A DNA stretch of 14,758 bases from CANKHA01 sp040877285 (GTDB lineage: Bacteria; Pseudomonadota; Alphaproteobacteria; Rhizobiales; Xanthobacteraceae), in assembly GCA_040877285.1 (NCBI GenBank), contig JBBDNZ010000164.1, positions 1-14,758 of the forward strand, written 5' to 3'. A model generated the notes under the pieces. The model was given only the letters and a program-made list of their open reading frames with translations, had not been told where the DNA came from and did no database searches. This document shows positions 7,160 to 14,758 of this stretch, in pieces. Within the stretch, counting starts at the first letter, position 1, and each line of letters opens with the position of its first letter. The position numbers and the translations under genes were made by a program.

Positions 7160-7723
7160 TTATTCCCCCGCTGCTGCCGGCCGTTGCAGCCAATCGGCGA
7201 TGACGCGGCGGTGGTCGCGCAAGTAATGCAGAAACCAGACGGTGTAGCGTTCGGGATGCGTAAGCTGGTCGGCGGCGAGTTCGGGCAACGGCATCCATTT
7301 CCATTCGCTGACTTCGGCTGCGTCGGGCGTCACTCGTCCATCGTGGATGCCGGCAAAAACATGCACGACCTCGTCCTCGATGAGATCGTTCGATACCGCC
7401 GCGCGGTATCTGGTGGTGAACAGGGGGATGAGCGGGCAATCCACGCCCATCTCCTCGGCCAGACGCCGTTGTGCCGCGGCGGCGGCACTTTCGTCCGGCC
7501 GCGGATGGCTGCAACAGGCGTTGGTCCACAATCCCGCCGAATGATATTTGCCGGCCGCGCGCCGTTGTAGCAGTATCAATCCTGCGGAATTGCGCACCAG
7601 CGCCGAGACCGCGCGATGCGTCAGTCCGCGCCGGTGCGCGTCGAGCTTGGGCGCGGTGCCGAGCGGCCTGTCGCCGGCATCGACCAAGATCACCATGTCG
7701 TCGTCGGTCGCGCCGGCTTTCAT
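7160..7723 (-). CDS. idi: Isopentenyl-diphosphate delta-isomerase, type I
   Basis: 187 residues of Nudix fold. The enzyme interconverts IPP and DMAPP in the cytoplasm for isoprenoid synthesis. Catalytic Cys71 sits in LWTNACCSHPRPDE and catalytic Glu118 in IEDEVVHVF. Metal ligands equivalent to the E. coli enzyme are H30, H36 (AHRRGLTH), H73 and E116. The substrate-binding stretch LLQRRAAGKYHS (51-62) and AAQRRLAEEMGV Nudix helix are intact. Its ATG overlaps the pyrD stop as ATGA (7720-7723), so its translation is probably coupled to pyrD and the two form one operon. Type I idi is dispensable where the MEP pathway is used, so it likely tunes the IPP:DMAPP ratio; that is inference. Confidence 0.95.
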   Translation of the reverse strand: MKAGATDDDMVILVDAGDRPLGTAPKLDAHRRGLTHRAVSALVRNSAGLILLQRRAAGKYHSAGLWTNACCSHPRPDESAAAAAQRRLAEEMGVDCPLIPLFTTRYRAAVSNDLIEDEVVHVFAGIHDGRVTPDAAEVSEWKWMPLPELAADQLTHPERYTVWFLHYLRDHRRVIADWLQRPAAAGE

Positions 7724-8799
7724 GCGGAGATTTTATTGTCGGCGCCCACCGCGTCGGCGACGGATTTGAATCCGTCGGCGCGCAGCCGCGCGGCGAGGTC
7801 GCGCTTGATCTCTTCCACCAGTGCGGGGCCGTGAAACACCAGCGCGGAATAAAGCTGCACCAGCGAGGCCCCGGCCCTGATCTTGACATAGGCGTCGGCG
7901 CCGCTCGCCACGCCGCCGCAGCCGATGATGGGTATGGCGCCATTCACATAACGGTACATGGCTGCAAGACAGGCGGTCGAGGGCGCCATCAGCGGCCGGC
8001 CCGACAAGCCGCCCGCCGCATTGCGGTCGCGGCCGCGCAGATGCGGCGGCCGCTCGAGCGTGGTGTTGCCGACGATCAAACCGTCGATGCCGTTCTTCAG
8101 CGCCACCTCGGCGATGTCGCGCAGCTCATTGTCGCTGAGATCAGGTCCGACCTTGGCCAAAATCGGCGGCGGGCGCATGCGGTCCGGTGCCGCGCGGCGG
8201 CGCGCCTCCATCGCGCGTGCTAGCAATTTGTCCATCTCGTCGCGCGCCTGCAGCGCCCGCAGCCCCGGCGTGTTCGGCGACGAGAGATTGACCACGAGAT
8301 AATCCGCAAGCCCGCACAAGGCTTCGATGCCCGCCACGTAATCCGCCGCCGCGTCCGCGGTGTCGCGATTCTTGCCGACATTGGCGCCGAGGATGCCGCG
8401 GCGGCCGGCATGCTTGCGTTGCGCCAGCCTCTCGGTGAAGGCGGCGAGCCCCTGGTTGTTGAAGCCCAGACGATTGATGACCGCCTCGTCTTCGTCGAGA
8501 CGGAAGAGCCGCTTGCCCGGATTGCCCGGCTGCGGCCGCGGCGTCACCGTGCCCGCTTCGACAAAGCCGAAGCCGAGCGCCAGCATGGCGTCGGGCACTT
8601 CCGCATTCTTGTCGAAGCCGGCGGCAAGCCCGATCGGATTGGGGAAGGAAAGGCCGAAGACATTGCAGGCAAGAATAGGATCGTCGGGGGGGCGCGCGCC
8701 CGGCACGAGGCCAAGCTTGAGCGCCGCAATGGTGAGGCGATGCGCGGCTTCCGGCTCGAGGCAGCGCAGGAAAGGCCGGGCAAAGGGGTAAAGATCCAT
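7720..8799 (-). CDS. pyrD: Dihydroorotate dehydrogenase (quinone), class 2
   Basis: 359 residues, normal for class 2. It oxidises dihydroorotate to orotate in pyrimidine synthesis and passes electrons to ubiquinone at the inner membrane face. The N-terminal extension MDLYPFARPFLRCLEPEAAH is the amphipathic membrane/quinone-binding helix region specific to class 2. FMN and substrate motifs follow: NPIGLAAGFDKNAEVPDA (54-71), INRLGFNNQG (108-117), VVNLSSPNTPGLRALQ with catalytic Ser174, and IIGCGGVASGADA near the C-terminus. The ribosome-binding site before ATG 8799 is weak. The gene diverges from the TIGR02444 gene and overlaps idi by four bases. Confidence 0.97.
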   Translation of the reverse strand: MDLYPFARPFLRCLEPEAAHRLTIAALKLGLVPGARPPDDPILACNVFGLSFPNPIGLAAGFDKNAEVPDAMLALGFGFVEAGTVTPRPQPGNPGKRLFRLDEDEAVINRLGFNNQGLAAFTERLAQRKHAGRRGILGANVGKNRDTADAAADYVAGIEALCGLADYLVVNLSSPNTPGLRALQARDEMDKLLARAMEARRRAAPDRMRPPPILAKVGPDLSDNELRDIAEVALKNGIDGLIVGNTTLERPPHLRGRDRNAAGGLSGRPLMAPSTACLAAMYRYVNGAIPIIGCGGVASGADAYVKIRAGASLVQLYSALVFHGPALVEEIKRDLAARLRADGFKSVADAVGADNKISA

Positions 8800-8820
8800 A
8801 TTGGCGCTATCTTGCTATGG

Positions 8821-8873
8821 TTGCTCAACTAGAGCAAATAACCCTGTCCCGGCGGGTTGTTACGACGGGACAG
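8821..8873. promoter_or_regulatory. Adjacent inverted repeats in the pyrD / TIGR02444 divergent promoter region
   Basis: TTGCTC-AACTA-GAGCAA at 8821-8837 is a perfect 6-base-arm palindrome with a 5-base centre. Just after it, CTGTCCC (8844-8850) and GGGACAG (8867-8873) form a second inverted repeat with a 16-base spacer. Both lie in the 96-base gap between the divergent starts at 8799 and 8896, where promoters for both genes must sit. A regulator site is possible but no cognate regulator is present in the window. Confidence 0.35.
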
Positions 8874-8895
8874 CACTGCTAGCCGTGGGCCGCCG

Positions 8896-9432
8896 ATGAC
8901 TCAAGCCGCATCCAAATCGCCGCCGCAGGGGTCGGCCTTTTGGCGTTTTTCCCTGCGCTTCTATCGCGCGCCGGAGGTCGCTTCGGCTTGCATCCAGATG
9001 CAGGACGCGGCCGGCGTGGACGTCAATCTGCTGTTCTTCCTGTTATGGAATGCGTCGCTGAAGCGGCGCTTTTCCGCTTCCGACGTCGCGGCGGTGGACC
9101 GGCATATCGCGAGCTGGCGCCAGAGCGCGGTCATTCCCTTGCGCAATGTGCGGCGTGTGTTGAAATCCGCGCCCTTCGCGGTCGAGCCGGGGGCGGTGGA
9201 AGTTTTCCGCACTAAGGTTAAAGGGTTGGAGTTGGAGGCCGAGCGCTTGCAGCAGGAGGTGCTCTATGATTATGCCCGGGCCGCGGCCCCGGGCGAAGAC
9301 GCCGCGTCCGCCGCGGAGGCCGCGCGCGCCAATGTCGCCGCCTATGAAACATTCATCGGCCGCCCCTTCCCAAAGCCCGCCGTCGATGCTGTGCTCGGCG
9401 CCTTCGAAAAACTGAAAGACGAAAACGGATGA
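8896..9432 (+). CDS. TIGR02444 (DUF2390) family protein
   Basis: 178 residues from ATG at 8896; a TTG start at 8857 would add 13 residues of no family character. The conserved front half reads FWRFSLRFYRAPEVASACIQ and GVDVNLLFFLLW (40-51), typical of the TIGR02444 family. Residues 100-150 are rich in Ala and charged residues and probably helical. No signal peptide or membrane segment is seen; the LLFFLLW stretch is too short to span. The biochemical role of the family is not established. Its stop overlaps the ubiX start as ATGA (9429-9432), so the two are translationally coupled and may act in a related process. Confidence 0.85.
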   Translation: MTQAASKSPPQGSAFWRFSLRFYRAPEVASACIQMQDAAGVDVNLLFFLLWNASLKRRFSASDVAAVDRHIASWRQSAVIPLRNVRRVLKSAPFAVEPGAVEVFRTKVKGLELEAERLQQEVLYDYARAAAPGEDAASAAEAARANVAAYETFIGRPFPKPAVDAVLGAFEKLKDENG

Positions 9433-10016
9433 CTGGCAAAAACGCAAAGCGGCTCATCGTCGGCATTTCCGGCGCCTCGGGCGTCATCTATGGCGTGCGG
9501 ATGCTCGAGGTGCTGCGCGAGGTGGGCGTCGAGACGCATCTGGTCATGAGCAAGTCGGCGGAACTGACGCTGGTCTACGAAACCGACTTCAAGCCGAAAG
9601 ACGTGCGCGCGCTGGCGTCGCATTTCCATGCCGTTTCCGACATCGGCGCCTCCATCTCCTCCGGCTCCTTCCCGACCATGGGCATGGTGATCGTGCCCTG
9701 CTCGGTGCGCTCCATGAGCGAGATCGCGTCCGGCGTCACCAGTTCCCTGCTGTCGCGCGCCGCCGACGTGGTGTTGAAAGAGCGCCGCCGTCTGGTGCTC
9801 GCCTTCCGCGAGACGCCGGTCCATGCCGGCCACCTCAAGACCATGACGACTTTGACCGTGATGGGGGCCATCGTCGCGCCCATCGTCCCCGCCTTTTACA
9901 ACCGGCCGAAGACGTTGGACGACGTCATCAATCACACCGTCGGCCGCCTGCTCGACCTGTTTTGCATCGAAACCAAGCTGGTCAAACGCTGGAAGGGCGC
10001 CCCAGCGGAGGAATAA
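9429..10016 (+). CDS. ubiX: UbiX family flavin prenyltransferase
   Basis: 195 residues, standard for the family. UbiX joins a dimethylallyl group to FMN, producing the prenylated flavin cofactor needed by UbiD-type decarboxylases, including the one in ubiquinone synthesis. Flavin-binding motifs are GISGASGVIYG (12-22) and VPCSVRSMSEIASG (89-102). The phosphate/prenyl-binding arm LVLAFRETPVHAGHLKTM (122-139) and IVPAFYNRPKTLDDVINHTVGRLLD are conserved. No ubiD lies in the window, so its partner decarboxylase is elsewhere. Its substrate derives from the DMAPP pool made by idi, encoded 1.7 kb away in the divergent operon. It is coupled to the upstream TIGR02444 gene. Confidence 0.95.
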   Translation: MTGKNAKRLIVGISGASGVIYGVRMLEVLREVGVETHLVMSKSAELTLVYETDFKPKDVRALASHFHAVSDIGASISSGSFPTMGMVIVPCSVRSMSEIASGVTSSLLSRAADVVLKERRRLVLAFRETPVHAGHLKTMTTLTVMGAIVAPIVPAFYNRPKTLDDVINHTVGRLLDLFCIETKLVKRWKGAPAEE

Positions 10017-10104
10017 CCGGGTTATTGACGTCTTCTTGTCTTGAATGCGCCTATATCTTGCGCGATTTCCACCGAGCGACGGGCTTTTCCCGGGAGGAAC
10101 CCTG

Positions 10105-11067
10105 ATGCTGCTGCGCCTTGCCGCTGCCATTGCTGCGGTCCTGACCGCCTTTTCGGCCGGCCAGGCGGCTGCACAATATTATCCGGGGCCTTACTATCCG
10201 CCGCCCCCCGGGGTCTATTACGACCCCAGCCCGTATCCGATCGCGCCGCCTTATGAGGAGGAGAGCGAAGAGTCCGTTATTCCCCCGCCCTATCCGCCTG
10301 CGGCGGCGCCAGGATTGCCGCCCGATAACCGCACCGGACTGCCTTATCCCGCAACCCGGGACCGCTCTATGCCGCCTGCGCCGGACTTCGCTTCTCCGGA
10401 CCGCGCGGCGCCGGCGCCGCCTTACGGCCATATGCCGGCGCCGGACGCGCAGCGTGGCGGCACCGTTCCCGCCGAGGGTGGGCCGCCGCGGCCGCCGCTC
10501 GCAATCGGCCCGGAGCAGCAGTCGATCATTTCATTGCTGCCGCCCGAAGAACAGCCGGAGGTCGGCGAGCCGAAGGAATTGCCGGCACACCTCCAGCGGC
10601 AGCTCGTGGACTATCGCACCAAGGAGCCGGCAGGCACGATCGTCATCGACACCGCGAACACCTATCTCTATTTCGTCCTCGGCAACGGCCAAGCCATGCG
10701 CTACGGCCTCGGCGTCGGGCGCGAGGGCTTTACCTGGTCGGGAACCGAGCGCATCTCGCGCATGGCGGAATGGCCGGACTGGCATCCGCCGGAGGAAATG
10801 ATCGACCGGCAGCCATATCTGCCGCGCTTCATGGCGGGAGGCGAAAGCAACCCGCTCGGTGCGCGGGCGCTCTATCTTGGCAAGACGTTGTTCCGCATCC
10901 ACGGCACCAACCAGCCGTCCACCATCGGCCAGTTCGTGTCGTCGGGCTGCGTGCGGCTGCTCAACAAGGACATCGAAGACCTCTACGACCGCGTAAAGGT
11001 CGGCACCCGCGTGGTCGTGCTGCCGGGCCAGCCGCCCGCCACGGCGCAGGCCACCCCGCAGCAATAA
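10105..11067 (+). CDS. Secreted L,D-transpeptidase (YkuD domain) with Pro/Tyr-rich region
   Basis: 320 residues from ATG at 10105, preceded by GGGAGGAAC; the in-frame extension to 10045 lacks a site. Residues 1-23 are a signal peptide (MLLRLAAAIAAVLTAFSAGQ, then AAAQ). A disordered Pro/Tyr-rich segment follows at about 25-155 (YYPGPYYPPPPGVYYD and several PAP/PPY units). The YkuD domain fills 175-306, beginning GTIVIDTANTYLYFVLGNG, with catalytic motif HGTN (H266) and SSGCVR (C282). The enzyme forms 3-3 peptidoglycan crosslinks or attaches peptidoglycan to outer-membrane proteins in the periplasm. The proline-rich part may reach across the cell wall; this is inference. It starts 88 bases after ubiX and ends 13 bases from a convergent gene. 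Confidence 0.93.
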   Translation: MLLRLAAAIAAVLTAFSAGQAAAQYYPGPYYPPPPGVYYDPSPYPIAPPYEEESEESVIPPPYPPAAAPGLPPDNRTGLPYPATRDRSMPPAPDFASPDRAAPAPPYGHMPAPDAQRGGTVPAEGGPPRPPLAIGPEQQSIISLLPPEEQPEVGEPKELPAHLQRQLVDYRTKEPAGTIVIDTANTYLYFVLGNGQAMRYGLGVGREGFTWSGTERISRMAEWPDWHPPEEMIDRQPYLPRFMAGGESNPLGARALYLGKTLFRIHGTNQPSTIGQFVSSGCVRLLNKDIEDLYDRVKVGTRVVVLPGQPPATAQATPQQ

Positions 11068-11074
11068 TTTCATT

Positions 11075-11091
11075 CGCCGCTCAGCGCGGCG
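11075..11091. repeat. GC hairpin between convergent stops
   Basis: CGCCGC (11075-11080) pairs with GCGGCG (11086-11091) around TCAGC, across the stop of the minus-strand dehydrogenase and the short gap to the L,D-transpeptidase stop. No U-tract follows on either strand, so it is at best a weak terminator or RNA end stabiliser. The flank CATTCGCCGC recurs at 12391 before another hairpin. Confidence 0.4.
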
Positions 11092-12040
11092 TCATCACGT
11101 TGACCGGCTTGCCGTCGAGCCAGGCGCGGATGTCCGCGACCATGCCCTCGTAGAAAAGCTTGAAATTGTCGCGCGTCGCATAGCCGAGATGCGGCGTGGT
11201 CACCGCATTGTCGAGCTTGCGGAAAGGATGATCGAGCGACAGCGGCTCGACGTCATAGACGTCGATCCCGGCGCCGCCAATTTTCTTCTCCCGCAGCGCC
11301 GTCAGCAGCGCCGCTTCATTGACCACTTGCCCGCGCGAGGTGTTGATGAGATAGGCCGTCGGCTTCATCAGCGAAAGTTCCGCCGCGCCGATCATCCCCG
11401 CCGTGCGCGGGCTGAGCTGCACATGCAGGGTCACGAAATCCGATTGCCGCAATAGTTCTTCCTTGCTCGCCGGCGTCGCGCCCACCTCGCGGCATCGCTC
11501 CGCCGTGAGATTCTGGCTCCAGGCGATGACGTTCATCCCGCAGGCTTGGCCGATTTTGGCGACCCGCTCGCCTATCTTGCCGAGCCCGATGATGCCCAGC
11601 GTGCGGCCTGAGAGTCCGTTGCCCAGCACGGTCTGCCACGGCACCCCGGCCTTGAGCTGCCGGTCCTGCAAGCCGATCCGGCGCGAGAGTTCCAGTATCA
11701 GGCCAAACGTCAGCTCCGCCGTCGTGGTGCCGACGGATGGCGTGCCGCAGACCGCGATGCCGCGTTCGGCCGCTGCTGCCAAATCGATGGCGGCATTGCG
11801 CATCCCGCCGGTGACGATGAGCTTTAAATCCGGCAGCGCCTCGATCACGTCGCGGGAGAAGAGCGTGCGCTCGCGCATCACGCAGACGACCGCCACGCCT
11901 TGCAGCGCTGCAATCGCCTTGTCGGCGCCGCCCAGCGGCTCGGTAAACACCTTGAATTCGATTTCGGGAAGTTGCGCCCAGTCGGCGAGCGACAACGCCA
12001 CCTTATGGTAGTCGTCGAGAATGGCTCCGCGATAATGCAT
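11081..12040 (-). CDS. D-2-hydroxyacid dehydrogenase (NAD-dependent)
   Basis: 319 residues from ATG at 12040 with GGGAAG upstream; a start at 12082 would add a basic, non-family leader. The Rossmann motif GIIGLGKIGERVA (149-161) binds NAD(H). The catalytic triad is R236 in INTSRGQVVNEAALL, E265 in GIDVYDVEPL and H284 in TTPHLGYATRDN. The family reduces 2-oxo acids or oxidises D-2-hydroxyacids in the cytoplasm; relatives include phosphoglycerate and glyoxylate/hydroxypyruvate dehydrogenases. There is no ACT domain, so a biosynthetic SerA is unlikely. The exact substrate cannot be read from sequence. A small minus-strand gene ends 92 bases upstream and could be cotranscribed. Confidence 0.93.
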   Translation of the reverse strand: MHYRGAILDDYHKVALSLADWAQLPEIEFKVFTEPLGGADKAIAALQGVAVVCVMRERTLFSRDVIEALPDLKLIVTGGMRNAAIDLAAAAERGIAVCGTPSVGTTTAELTFGLILELSRRIGLQDRQLKAGVPWQTVLGNGLSGRTLGIIGLGKIGERVAKIGQACGMNVIAWSQNLTAERCREVGATPASKEELLRQSDFVTLHVQLSPRTAGMIGAAELSLMKPTAYLINTSRGQVVNEAALLTALREKKIGGAGIDVYDVEPLSLDHPFRKLDNAVTTPHLGYATRDNFKLFYEGMVADIRAWLDGKPVNVMTPR

Positions 12041-12132
12041 CGATCTTCCCGTGCCCGGTCTGTGCCGGGCCCGTCTCACCACAGCCTACCGCGGACGGCA
12101 AGGGCCGGCGCGCTTGCTCGCGCGCTGTGCTT

Positions 12133-12348
12133 TCAGGTGCTGGAGACTGTGGGTTGGCCGGCAGGCGGCATGGGGGCCTGGCCGTGCTTCTCGCGCCATT
12201 TGGGCCCAGGTCCACGCATGTAGTGAAGTTCGGGGCGGTAGGGATCGCGCAGGTCCCTGGCAAGGCGCCGGAACTGATGGGCGACCCGGGCGCTCAGAGA
12301 CGACTCGGTCTCAAAGAAATGAAAAGCGGATGCCTTGGCCTCAGACAT
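12133..12348 (-). CDS. Small hypothetical protein, 71 residues
   Basis: From ATG at 12348 with GGGACGG just upstream, the protein begins MSEAKASAFHFFETESSLSA, then a basic stretch RVAHQFRRLARDLRDPYRPE and HYMRGPGPKWREKHG, ending in a proline-containing tail. There is no signal peptide or membrane segment. The mix of ordered-looking, amphipathic basic sequence and a good ribosome site argues for a real gene, and it resembles short hypothetical proteins I associate with Hyphomicrobiales. A longer in-frame start at 12429 adds an Arg-rich leader and is less likely. Its function is unknown. It lies upstream of the dehydrogenase on the same strand. Confidence 0.65.
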   Translation of the reverse strand: MSEAKASAFHFFETESSLSARVAHQFRRLARDLRDPYRPELHYMRGPGPKWREKHGQAPMPPAGQPTVSST

Positions 12349-12368
12349 AGCCGTCCCTGTCAGGCGCG

Positions 12369-12411
12369 GCGCCGGTGGTCCGGCGCTCCTCATTCGCCGC
12401 TTTCTGCGGCG
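12369..12411. repeat. Tandem GC-rich hairpins in the leader of the 71-residue gene
   Basis: Two perfect stems lie side by side: 7-base arms with loop TGGT (12369-12386) and 6-base arms with loop TTTCT (12395-12411). On the minus strand they fall in the transcript leader, the nearer one 20 bases before ATG 12348. They could affect translation or RNA stability. Neither is followed by a U-run. Confidence 0.45.
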
Positions 12412-12720
12412 GTGGTTTATGCGAAACATCTTGCGGGACTACGGGTTAATGCGGAGTTTGTGACGGTGGGGAACGCGCACATAGCCTTTCCACATTCTTA
12501 CCGCGCGCGAATGCCCCGCCGCTCGGTGCGGAACGGCGGAGCCTTCCCCGGAGCGCAAAAAGGCGGGCAACGCGGCGGCGGGATTGCGGGTCAGGCGGTC
12601 CGCAACAAAAGCAGATTCGTGTGTCAGCCGCATGTCCGCGGCAGGCGCCTTCGTCTTGCCCTTTGCCGCCGGGGTCGCTACATCAAGCCCGAACTCCCCG
12701 ACAATGCGTCAGGCTGCGCG

Positions 12721-12738
12721 CCCCGCGACGGCGCGGGG
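12721..12738 (+). promoter_or_regulatory. Leader hairpin upstream of ettA
   Basis: CCCCGCG and CGCGGGG pair perfectly around a 4-base loop ACGG, followed by AAAAAG. The stem ends 28 bases before the ettA ATG, clear of the AAGGA ribosome-binding site. If transcribed it is a stable leader structure; without a U-run on the plus strand it is not an intrinsic terminator. Confidence 0.4.
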
Positions 12739-12766
12739 AAAAAGCTAGGCGCGATGAAGGAAAGCG

Positions 12767-14422
<1,656 letters not shown>

Positions 14423-14429
14423 AATTAGA

Positions 14430-14520
14430 TTGTCATCGCCGGGCTTGACCCGGCGATCCCGATCAGGAGAACTCTGCGTATCCCCAGGCGAGATGACCGG
14501 AATAAGTCCGGTCATGACAA
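14430..14520. repeat. REP-like twin-hairpin element with inverted ends
   Basis: The element begins TTGTCAT (14430-14436) and ends ATGACAA (14514-14520), perfect inverted termini. The left hairpin is ATCGCCGGG-CTTGA-CCCGGCGAT (14435-14457) and the right one ATGACCGGA-ATAAG-TCCGGTCAT (14493-14515). Each has a 9-base perfect stem and 5-base loop. The GGGCTTGACCC core resembles highly repeated intergenic palindromes of Bradyrhizobium-type genomes. The layout fits a REP doublet or tiny MITE. It lies 8 bases after the ettA stop and its right end overlaps the first codons of the next gene. Confidence 0.75.
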
Positions 14521-14758
14521 AAATGCGATTTGCGCTTTCACTCTTAGTGTTTTTCATCGCCGCCGCGCCGGCGGCCGCCGCCGACGCCGCCTTCCAGCAA
14601 TGGCTGCAATCGCTGTGGCCGGCCGCGCAGCAACTCGGCGTCTCGCGCGCCACCTTCGACGCCGCCACGCGCGGCCTTGAGCCCGATCTCTCGCTGCCCG
14701 ATCTCGCCATCCCCGGTCGGCCTTCAAGCCCGCCGCCCGGCCAGCCGGAATTCGTGCA
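14514..14758 (+). CDS. Lytic murein transglycosylase, MltB/SLT_2 type (N-terminal part only)
   Basis: 81 codons are open to the window edge. ATG at 14514 lies in the terminal repeat of the palindromic element; a second in-frame ATG at 14523 (MRFALSLLVFFIAAAPAAAA) begins a clean signal peptide and may be the true start. The mature part FQQWLQSLWPAAQQLGVSR, then ATFDAATRGLEPDLSLPDL, is the typical opening of periplasmic lytic transglycosylases that cleave the MurNAc-GlcNAc bond with anhydro product. The catalytic domain is beyond the window. No good ribosome-binding site is visible because the palindrome occupies that position. The family call rests on the N-terminal region only. Confidence 0.8.
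   Translation, partial: MTKMRFALSLLVFFIAAAPAAAADAAFQQWLQSLWPAAQQLGVSRATFDAATRGLEPDLSLPDLAIPGRPSSPPPGQPEFV

Larger units (their letters stand above)
12349..12766. other. 418-base intergenic stretch with hairpins, no supported gene
   Basis: No open frame here has convincing protein character: the minus-strand frame at 12439-12633 is short and Arg/His-rich without a ribosome site. Visible structures are GCGCCGG-TGGT-CCGGCGC at 12369-12386, CGCCGC-TTTCT-GCGGCG at 12395-12411, and CCCCGCG-ACGG-CGCGGGG at 12721-12738. The region must hold the promoters of ettA (plus) and of the small minus-strand gene. TTGCCC at 12656-12661, 17 bases, then TACATC at 12679-12684 is a weak candidate for ettA. No tRNA or known riboswitch was recognised. 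Confidence 0.6.

Noticed and set aside
7471..8223. 250-codon plus-strand frame opposite idi and pyrD
   Set aside because: Antisense to two well-recognised genes with intact catalytic residues; its Arg/Ala/His-rich translation is a typical GC-rich shadow.
10025..10057. TTGACG and TATATC as a promoter for the L,D-transpeptidase
   Set aside because: The spacing is about 21 bases, too long for a sigma70 promoter; no better pair was found.
12439..12633. 64-codon minus-strand frame in the intergenic stretch
   Set aside because: Short, no ribosome-binding site and composition like other non-coding frames in this DNA. Conservation data would be needed to revive it.

Overview
The window looks like chromosomal DNA of an alphaproteobacterium, most likely a Hyphomicrobiales (Rhizobiales) member. 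The DNA is visibly GC-rich. It carries a TIGR02444-type gene coupled to ubiX, a class 2 pyrD coupled to idi, an orphan Bug/TctC binding protein, and REP-like GGGCTTGACCC palindromes of the kind common in Bradyrhizobium relatives. No exact species can be named from the sequence alone. There are no rRNA, tRNA, CRISPR, prophage or transposase features.

Region 1 (1-7054) is an accessory catabolic block. A partial bicupin dioxygenase of the gentisate 1,2-dioxygenase family (minus strand) diverges from a MarR regulator (plus). Between them lies a clear sigma70-like promoter for the dioxygenase whose spacer and -10 are covered by a perfect 8-bp-arm palindrome, a textbook MarR operator candidate. The marR stop codon overlaps, in a CTAG, the stop of a second, different bicupin gene on the minus strand. 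Divergent from this second bicupin is a two-gene plus-strand unit: an NMT1/SsuA-like periplasmic-binding-fold protein that lacks a signal peptide, then a secreted TctC/Bug solute-binding protein. A strong bidirectional terminator separates this unit from a convergent ThDP-dependent enzyme of the acetolactate synthase/benzoylformate decarboxylase superfamily. Together these suggest uptake and ring-cleavage or decarboxylation of an aromatic or 2-oxo acid, but the substrate is not determined.

Region 2 (7160-11067) is mostly housekeeping. pyrD and idi overlap by ATGA on the minus strand. Divergent from them, a TIGR02444 family gene and ubiX overlap by ATGA on the plus strand, followed by a proline/tyrosine-rich L,D-transpeptidase.

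Region 3 (11081-14758) has a D-2-hydroxyacid dehydrogenase and a 71-residue conserved-looking hypothetical gene on the minus strand. Next comes a 418-base stretch with hairpins but no supported gene, then ettA (ABC-F translation factor) on the plus strand. A 91-base twin-hairpin repeat with inverted ends follows ettA, and its right end supplies a possible start codon of a truncated MltB-type lytic transglycosylase that runs off the window.

The most promising candidates for something undescribed are the two-bicupin/MarR/two-binding-protein/ThDP block and, within it, the leaderless binding-fold protein with an odd C-terminal tail.
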